From an uncultured Clostridia bacterium (lineage in GTDB: Bacteria; Bacillota_A; Clostridia; TANB77; CAG-508): DNA of 64,000 nucleotides. Made by a program: the position numbers and the translations under genes. The stretch lies in the NCBI GenBank assembly GCA_944393405.1, contig CALYAC010000002.1, positions 1-64,000 on the forward strand, read 5' to 3'. Of the stretch, positions 58,964-64,000 are shown in pieces; within the stretch, counting starts at the first letter, position 1, and each line of letters opens with the position of its first letter. The notes below the pieces were generated by a model. The model was not told where the DNA came from and made no database searches. It was given only the letters and a program-made list of their open reading frames with translations.

Positions 58964-59389
58964 TTAATCTATATTTTCAGACATTTGTTTTAATGTTTTC
59001 ATAAAATTATCTACTTCTTCATTTGTTAAACCATTTTTCAAATCATTTTCTACTTTATTTACTTCTCTTCTTATTGCATTTTTTATTTCTAACGATTTTT
59101 CTGTTAAAATTATTTGTTTTAATCTTCCATCTACATCATTTGCTTTTCTTATAATTAGATCATTTTTTTCCATTAAACTTAATATCTCGGCAACTGTCGC
59201 TCTTCGCATATTAAATTTTCTTTCTAAGTCCTTTGCATAAACATTTTCTTTTTTACTTGCATAATTTATGTATTCAATAAATCCACATTGAACAGATGTG
59301 ACATTATATTTATCTACTGCCTCATCTATTTTTCTTTTAATTTGTCTTGATAAAATATGAATACTTCTTCCTATATTTTCTGTTTTTAT
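58964..59389 (-). CDS. MarR-family repressor, apparently starting at AUA
   Basis: 141 residues if translation starts at ATA 59389-59387: IKTENIGRSIHILSRQIKRK, then VDKYNVTSVQCGFIEYINYA, the winged helix NVYAKDLERKFNMRRATVAE and ILSLMEKNDLIIRKANDVDG, with a helical C-terminus (IRREVNKVENDLKNGLTNEE). The first in-frame ATG (59209) would remove the first 60 residues, including half of the DNA-binding domain. GGAGGTGG at 59404-59397 is 7 bases from the ATA, and no in-frame ATG, GTG or TTG exists between it and residue 60. The upstream frame closes at a TAG. It regulates itself and the ABC pair through the operator at 59405-59430. Confidence 0.85.
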   Translation of the reverse strand: MKTENIGRSIHILSRQIKRKIDEAVDKYNVTSVQCGFIEYINYASKKENVYAKDLERKFNMRRATVAEILSLMEKNDLIIRKANDVDGRLKQIILTEKSLEIKNAIRREVNKVENDLKNGLTNEEVDNFMKTLKQMSENID

Positions 59390-59404
59390 TTTGCACCACC
59401 TCCG

Positions 59405-59430
59405 AATATTGTTAGGTTTCTAACAATATT
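59405..59430. promoter_or_regulatory. MarR-type operator
   Basis: Perfect 11-bp inverted repeat AATATTGTTAG / CTAACAATATT around GTTT. It covers the expected transcription start of the MarR gene and touches its ribosome site. The GTTAG half-sites resemble those bound by MepR, a MarR-family repressor of drug efflux. Confidence 0.88.
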
Positions 59431-59432
59431 TT

Positions 59433-59461
59433 ATTATATATTTTTTTCCATTAAATGTCAA
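59433..59461 (-). promoter_or_regulatory. Sigma-A promoter of the MarR-ABC operon
   Basis: Consensus TTGACA (59461-59456), 17 bases, consensus TATAAT (59438-59433) on the minus strand. The operator begins 2 bases after the -10, so repressor binding would block initiation. Confidence 0.92.
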
Positions 59462-59478
59462 GAAATAACAACAAAAAA

Positions 59479-59503
59479 GATGTTAATTTTTTATTTTAAC
59501 ACC
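59479..59503 (-). terminator. Terminator after spoIIP
   Basis: On the minus strand GGTGTTAA pairs with TTAACATC (one wobble) and is followed by TTTTTTG. It overlaps the spoIIP stop region. Confidence 0.7.
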
Positions 59504-60603
59504 TCTTTTAATACACTGGATAAATACTTCATACTATTTAAACATTGTTCCATAGTATTTCCTGTTGCTCCAACTTCAATTATACTTGCTCCATCAGCTA
59601 ATTGCTGATTATATCTACTATCTCTTAAAATAATTGGTTTAAATAGACCTGGATACATTTCATTTGCTTTTTCTTGAATTTTTATCGCTAGTTTTAAATT
59701 TTTATTCCAATCATCATGCTTACTTCCTCCTCCATTACTTCCAATAACAAACATCATTTGAGCTGCTTCTTCTTCACCAATTTTAACTGTTGGTGCATAT
59801 GTACTATCACCTATAGCATCTCTATGTATATCAAATAAGATATCTGTATTTTCATTTTCTTCTAATAATTTAGCAACTCCTTTTAAAGATCTATCATATG
59901 ATTCACTATATGAAGGATAATCATATAATGTTGTATCATGTATCACATTATATCCATAATGTTCTAAATACTTTGTTAACTCTGTTCCAACTCTAGCTAC
60001 TGAATAGTTTATATCTGTAGTTCTAAAGTTTCCCGATGATTTATATGTATATTTTTCTGTTTTTGTATAGCTTTCACAAGTATGTGTGTGATATATTAAT
60101 ATATTTTTCATATTTATATTTACTTCAGGTTTTAACATTTCTTTAGTTAATTTTATATTATCTGTTTCATTTCTGATTTTTACACCATTATATTCTGTTG
60201 TATATTTTTCAGGTACATTAGTCTCTAATACTTCTGTTTTCAATCCAGTTTTAGCCTCTTTTAATTCTTCTTCATCTTTAGAACTTTTTTCTGTATTCTT
60301 TTCAATATTTTCTTCATTTTTTTCTAATGATTCTATAACTCCCAACTCAGTTTTTAAAGCTATTTGTAGTGGTTTTGCTTCTTTTATATTTTCTTTATCT
60401 TTACTTTTCTCTTTTTTATTTATATTATTAATACTTGTTATTTCTGTATCTAAGCATGAAAGAAAAGAACTTTTTTCTGTATTTAATTTATTCTTAAAGC
60501 TTGAAAAATATTTAGTAAGTCCTATAACGATTAATATTATTATCGTTATTTTTATTAAATATTTAATAATATCCTTTAATTCAACAACAGCTAAATTTAT
60601 CAT
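59491..60603 (-). CDS. spoIIP: Stage II sporulation protein P (peptidoglycan amidase/endopeptidase)
   Basis: Part of the SpoIID-SpoIIM-SpoIIP machine that thins septal peptidoglycan during engulfment. 370 residues: membrane helix near the N-terminus (about 18-33), a charged Lys/Glu linker (about 55-150), and the amidase domain from about 160 with ILIYHTHTCESYTK, DTTLYDYPSYSESY, DILFDIHRDAIGD and SIIEVGATGNTMEQC. The His and Glu residues of these blocks are the expected zinc ligands and catalytic residues. A GGGTGG site precedes the ATG, and a possible sigma-E-like element lies further upstream. Confidence 0.95.
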   Translation of the reverse strand: MINLAVVELKDIIKYLIKITIIILIVIGLTKYFSSFKNKLNTEKSSFLSCLDTEITSINNINKKEKSKDKENIKEAKPLQIALKTELGVIESLEKNEENIEKNTEKSSKDEEELKEAKTGLKTEVLETNVPEKYTTEYNGVKIRNETDNIKLTKEMLKPEVNINMKNILIYHTHTCESYTKTEKYTYKSSGNFRTTDINYSVARVGTELTKYLEHYGYNVIHDTTLYDYPSYSESYDRSLKGVAKLLEENENTDILFDIHRDAIGDSTYAPTVKIGEEEAAQMMFVIGSNGGGSKHDDWNKNLKLAIKIQEKANEMYPGLFKPIILRDSRYNQQLADGASIIEVGATGNTMEQCLNSMKYLSSVLKEVLK

Positions 60604-60658
60604 TTTTCCACCCTATTTGTACAAGTTTACTATATATAAATATATTCAATCAAATAAA

Positions 60659-60695
60659 AAAATATGACTTAAATTTTGATTTTTAAATCATATTT
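60659..60695 (-). terminator. Terminator after hisS
   Basis: Inverted repeat AAATATGA ... TCATATTT with further AT pairing inside, lying between hisS and spoIIP. Next to it (60700-60740) two near-copies of TTGTATCTCTTTT stand in tandem, with no obvious role. Confidence 0.55.
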
Positions 60696-60788
60696 TTTAT
60701 TATTTTATTTGTATCTCTTTTTTATTTTGTATCTCTTTTATTATTTTATTTAATTGTTTTTAACAATAATATATATATTTAATATTCT

Positions 60789-62099
60789 TTATTTATTTTT
60801 TAATATTTCTATTAGTTCTTCTATAGTAACTTCTTTTTGTTCTCCTGAAGTCATATTTTTTAAACTAACTGTTCCTTTTTCTAGTTCTTCTTCTCCAATT
60901 ATTGCTACATAAGGTACATTTAATCTATTAGCATATTTAAACTTAGCTTTTATTTTTTTATTTTCTAAATATACATCTGTATTTATATTATTTTTTCTAA
61001 GTATGGCTCCAACTTCTAATGCTCTATCATTATTATCTAGCATAGAAACAACTAGAACATTTGAAATTGATTTATTCTCATTTTTTATTATATCCATTTC
61101 TTTTAATTTTGAATATAAACGAGTAAGTCCTATAGAAACTCCTACACCTGGCATTTTTTTGTCTGTATAAAATTCTGCTAAATTATCATATCTTCCTCCA
61201 GAACAAATACTACCTAATTCTCTATAATTATTCAAAAATGTTTCATATACAGTTCCTGTATAATAATCTAATCCTCTTGCAATAGTAAGGTCTACACTAA
61301 AATTAGTATCTGGAACTCCAAATAATCTTATATTTTTTATAACCTCTGTAAGTTCATCTAATCCTTGTTTAAATAATTCATTAGTAAACTCAAGTTTTTT
61401 TAATTTTTCAAGTTTAGAATCTGTATTACCATCAATAGAAAGGAAATCCATTATTTTATTAATTTTATTTCTATCAATTTTTAAGTCCTCCAAACACTTT
61501 ATAACATTATCTGATCCAATTTTTTCTAATTTGTCTATTATTCTCATTATATCTACAGATTCTTTTTCTAAATTTAATTCTGCAAATAGTCCATTTAGAA
61601 TTTTTCTATTATTGATTCTAATTGTAAAATCATTAAATCCCAACTCTTTTATAGTAGTATATATAACACTTGGAATCTCTGCATCATTTATGAGACTTAA
61701 TTCTCCATCTCCAATTATGTCTATATCACATTGATAAAATTCTCTATATCTACCTTTTTGAGGTCTTTCTCCCCTATACACTTTTCCTATTTGATATCTT
61801 TTAAATGGAAAACTAATATCGTTATAGTATTCACATACATACTTAGCAAGTGGTACTGTTAAGTCAAATCTTAAAGCTAAATCATTATCTCCTTTATTGA
61901 ATCTATATATTTGTTTTTCTGTTTCTCCTCCTGCTTTTGCCAATAATACATCTGCCATTTCTATTATTGGTGTATCTAATGGAAGAAAACCGAATCTTTC
62001 ATATGATTTTCTTATTTTATCCATCATATTATTAAACTGTATTTGATCATTTGGTAAAAGTTCCATAAAACCTGGTAATGTTTTTGGTTCCACTTTCAT
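60789..62099 (-). CDS. hisS: Histidyl-tRNA synthetase
   Basis: Class II synthetase charging tRNA-His. 436 residues: motif 1 region (SYERFGFLPLDTPIIEMADV), motif 2 (YQIGKVYRGERPQKGRYREF), the His-specific LTIARGLDYYTGTVYE and CSGGRYDNL, motif 3 (GVGVSIGLTRLYSKL), and the C-terminal anticodon domain. Length is typical. GGAGG lies 8 bases before the ATG. It is in the common relA - hydrolase - hisS order of Bacillota. Confidence 0.97.
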   Translation of the reverse strand: MKVEPKTLPGFMELLPNDQIQFNNMMDKIRKSYERFGFLPLDTPIIEMADVLLAKAGGETEKQIYRFNKGDNDLALRFDLTVPLAKYVCEYYNDISFPFKRYQIGKVYRGERPQKGRYREFYQCDIDIIGDGELSLINDAEIPSVIYTTIKELGFNDFTIRINNRKILNGLFAELNLEKESVDIMRIIDKLEKIGSDNVIKCLEDLKIDRNKINKIMDFLSIDGNTDSKLEKLKKLEFTNELFKQGLDELTEVIKNIRLFGVPDTNFSVDLTIARGLDYYTGTVYETFLNNYRELGSICSGGRYDNLAEFYTDKKMPGVGVSIGLTRLYSKLKEMDIIKNENKSISNVLVVSMLDNNDRALEVGAILRKNNINTDVYLENKKIKAKFKYANRLNVPYVAIIGEEELEKGTVSLKNMTSGEQKEVTIEELIEILKNK

Positions 62100-62133
62100 A
62101 AGTCCATCCTCCTATTTAATGTATACTCATTTT

Positions 62134-62784
62134 TTATTCTTCATCATCCATTAAGTTACTATATATTATTTCTTCTTCAGCTATTTTAGTAGATATTCCA
62201 TGACCTGGATATACTATTGTGTCTTCTGGTAGCACTAGTAATTTATTATTAATTGATTTCATTATATCATTAAAATTTCCAGTTGGTAGATCTGTTCTTC
62301 CCCAAGTAGTTTTAAACATAGTATCTCCAGAAAATAGCATACTTTCTTCTTCACAATATAAGCTAGAGCCGCCTTTTGTATGACCTGGCGTATGTATTAC
62401 TTTAAATTCTAAATCACCTATATGAATAATGTCATCATCATTTACTCTAGAATCCGCTTCTATACTTTTTGCATTATCAGATACAACATTTGTTAAATTA
62501 ATACTTGGATTTTTTAACCCTTCATAGTCATCTGAATGAATAAGGATTTTTCCTCCGCAAATGTTTTTTATGTTTTCGACTGCTCCAATATGGTCTCCAT
62601 GACAATGAGTCAAATAAATATATTTTACTTTAGCTCCAAGAATATTTAATAGCTCAATAATTTTATCTTCTTCTCCTCCTGGATCTATTACAATTGTTTC
62701 TTTTGTTTTTTCATCTTCAATAATATAGCAATTTGTAATTATATTTTCAAAATCAGATTTTACCCTTAATTCCTTTAATATCAT
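62134..62784 (-). CDS. Metallo-beta-lactamase-fold hydrolase (glyoxalase II-like)
   Basis: 216 residues with the metal motif THCHGDHIGAV (HxHxDH), the second His in VIHTPGHTKGGSSLY, the Asp in LFSGDTMF and the final His in VYPGHGISTKI. No signal peptide. This YcbL/glyoxalase II-like group hydrolyses thioesters or related substrates. The gene regularly lies between relA and hisS in Clostridia, as here, without known functional link. Confidence 0.92.
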   Translation of the reverse strand: MILKELRVKSDFENIITNCYIIEDEKTKETIVIDPGGEEDKIIELLNILGAKVKYIYLTHCHGDHIGAVENIKNICGGKILIHSDDYEGLKNPSINLTNVVSDNAKSIEADSRVNDDDIIHIGDLEFKVIHTPGHTKGGSSLYCEEESMLFSGDTMFKTTWGRTDLPTGNFNDIMKSINNKLLVLPEDTIVYPGHGISTKIAEEEIIYSNLMDDEE

Positions 62785-62809
62785 TTTTCTCTCCTATGTT
62801 AAACTAAAT

Positions 62810-64000
62810 TTATTGTTTCTTTCTCTTTACTTCATATACACTATCTACTTTTCTTAAAGCCTTTAGTACTTGGTTTAATTGATCGATATTTTCAACTTCA
62901 ACTGTAACTTCAGTAATTGCAATTTTTTCCTTGTTAGCTTTTGAAGAAACTGCTTGTAATTTACATTTTGTATTTCCAAGTACATTTATTATATCTGCAA
63001 GAAGTCCTGACCTGTCATTTGCATAAATCTCTATATCAACACTATATGTAGTTTTTTGATTGCTCCAATAAACATCTATAATTCTGTTTCCTTCTGCTAG
63101 TAGATTTTTTGTATTTACACAATCAGTTCTATGTACAGATACACCTCTACCTCTTGTTATATATCCTATTATTTCATCACCTGGAACTGGATTACAACAT
63201 TTAGATAGTTTTACTAGACAGTTATCAATACCTTTTACTATAATTCCATTTGATGATGGTTTTTCTCTATGTACTTTTTCCTTTGATAATTCTTCTAAAG
63301 TTTTTTCGATATCATCTTCTTTATGAACTTTCCTATATTCTTCAAGCATTCTTGTTATAATTTTTCCTGCTGATATAGAACCAAATCCAACTCCTGCATA
63401 CATATCTTCGACATTATTAAATTTATATCTATTTAATGCCGGTGTTATAAATTCATTTTTGAACAAGTCATCATGTTTTACACCAATTTTTTTAAGTTCT
63501 CTTTCAATTGCATCTTTACCCTTTTCAATATTTTCTTCTCTTTGATTTTTTTTAAACCATCCTAAGATTTTATTTCTTGCTCTCGAACTCTTTACAAATT
63601 TTAACCAATCTCTACTAGGCCCTTTAGATTGATCTGATGTAATTATTTCCACTATGTCTCCATTTTTTAATTTTGTAATTATTGGCATCATTTTACTATT
63701 TATTTTACAACCTACCATATGATGTCCTATTTGTTCATGTATTTGATATGCAAAATCTATTGGAGTAGAACCTTTTGGTAATACTTTAATTGCTCCTTTT
63801 GGAGTAAATATATATACTTCATCTTCAAATAGTTCTTTCTTTAAGGTAGCCATAAATTCATCTGGATCTTGCATTTCGCTTTGCCATTCTAAAGTTTCTC
63901 TTACCCAAGCAAGTTTATCTTCTTGTACTTTTACATTTGCTTTTTTTCCTTTAGCAAAACTAGACTCTTTATATGCCCAGTGTGCTGCTATACCATATTC
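62810..64000 (-). CDS. relA: RelA/SpoT bifunctional (p)ppGpp synthetase/hydrolase, C-terminal part (cut by window edge)
   Basis: Stringent-response enzyme that makes and degrades (p)ppGpp. The frame is open to the window edge and reads EYGIAAHWAYKESS (end of the synthetase domain), then the TGS domain (IFTPKGAIKVLPKGSTPIDF), a helical region, the zinc-finger/CC domain (LVKLSKCCNPVPGDEIIGYI) and the ACT domain (SVDIEIYANDRSGLLADIIN). About 396 residues are seen; the hydrolase and most of the synthetase lie to the right. An internal ATG at 63874 is not the start. Confidence 0.96.
   Translation of the reverse strand, partial: EYGIAAHWAYKESSFAKGKKANVKVQEDKLAWVRETLEWQSEMQDPDEFMATLKKELFEDEVYIFTPKGAIKVLPKGSTPIDFAYQIHEQIGHHMVGCKINSKMMPIITKLKNGDIVEIITSDQSKGPSRDWLKFVKSSRARNKILGWFKKNQREENIEKGKDAIERELKKIGVKHDDLFKNEFITPALNRYKFNNVEDMYAGVGFGSISAGKIITRMLEEYRKVHKEDDIEKTLEELSKEKVHREKPSSNGIIVKGIDNCLVKLSKCCNPVPGDEIIGYITRGRGVSVHRTDCVNTKNLLAEGNRIIDVYWSNQKTTYSVDIEIYANDRSGLLADIINVLGNTKCKLQAVSSKANKEKIAITEVTVEVENIDQLNQVLKALRKVDSVYEVKRKKQ

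Noticed and set aside
59393..59401. GTG within GGAGGTGG as start of the MarR gene
   Set aside because: It is out of frame with the MarR sequence and overlaps the ribosome site.
60700..60740. Repeats between hisS and spoIIP as a mobile element remnant
   Set aside because: Only two short AT-rich near-copies; no terminal repeats or coding potential.

Overview
The window looks like a chromosomal segment of an endospore-forming, very AT-rich member of the Bacillota (Clostridia type), probably an uncultured gut-type lineage. Evidence: spoIVA, spoIIP and a gerA-type germinant-receptor operon; T-box leaders in front of ileS and thrS; strong GGAGG ribosome sites; a core gene set dominated by one strand; Arg written mainly as AGA. 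No tRNA, rRNA, CRISPR array or recognisable transposase gene was seen.

Layout. 1-1670: 5' part of ileS (minus) with its T-box. 1671-6147: TraX-like membrane protein, glmU, spoIVA and an anchored hypothetical. 6316-10583: gerAA-gerAB-gerAC plus a 50-residue two-helix protein (plus strand). 10617-14134: rnr, secG and a DUF4363/DUF421 pair. 14449-19084: a small holin-IV/YvlD-like protein and a heterodimeric ABC exporter. 19322-25325: a giant alpha-2-macroglobulin-like protein with an 8-helix membrane block inserted in its middle, divergent from an RluA-type pseudouridine synthase. 25374-32371: ftsH, a DUF1189-like protein, cysS and a class A PBP. 32559-39184: HdeD-like protein, clpX, clpP, tig, a metallophosphoesterase, tsaD and an M50 protease. 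39236-46672: lysS with an extra C-terminal tRNA-binding domain, a HAD nucleotidase, recN and two unknowns. 46847-47870: a GC-rich, foreign-looking RelA/SpoT-domain gene with its own promoter, operator and terminator. 47932-64000: thrS with T-box, a surface papain-like protease, pgi, a second heterodimeric ABC exporter under a MarR repressor, spoIIP, hisS, an MBL hydrolase and the 3' part of relA.

The main discovery candidate concerns decoding. Three genes in the window are interrupted by a +1 frameshift: gerAA, gerAB and the DUF1189-like gene. At each break the zero-frame codon is CGG. Skipping its C restores the family sequence with a GGN (Gly) codon, and the zero frame otherwise ends at UGA within 3 to 10 codons. 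Reading every other native gene codon by codon around each CGG/CCG trinucleotide, I found no other in-frame CGG; the only other one is in the foreign GC-rich RelA-like gene. CGU, CGC and CGA are used normally. This pattern suggests that CGG has no cognate tRNA here and acts as a +1 frameshift signal, rather than three independent sequencing errors or pseudogenes.

Other points of interest are the A2M protein with an embedded membrane domain, a MarR gene that appears to start at AUA behind a perfect promoter and operator, a GerC without its lipobox cysteine, the 50-residue protein after gerAC, and a 15-bp perfect hairpin of the GGGGACGGACCCC type.
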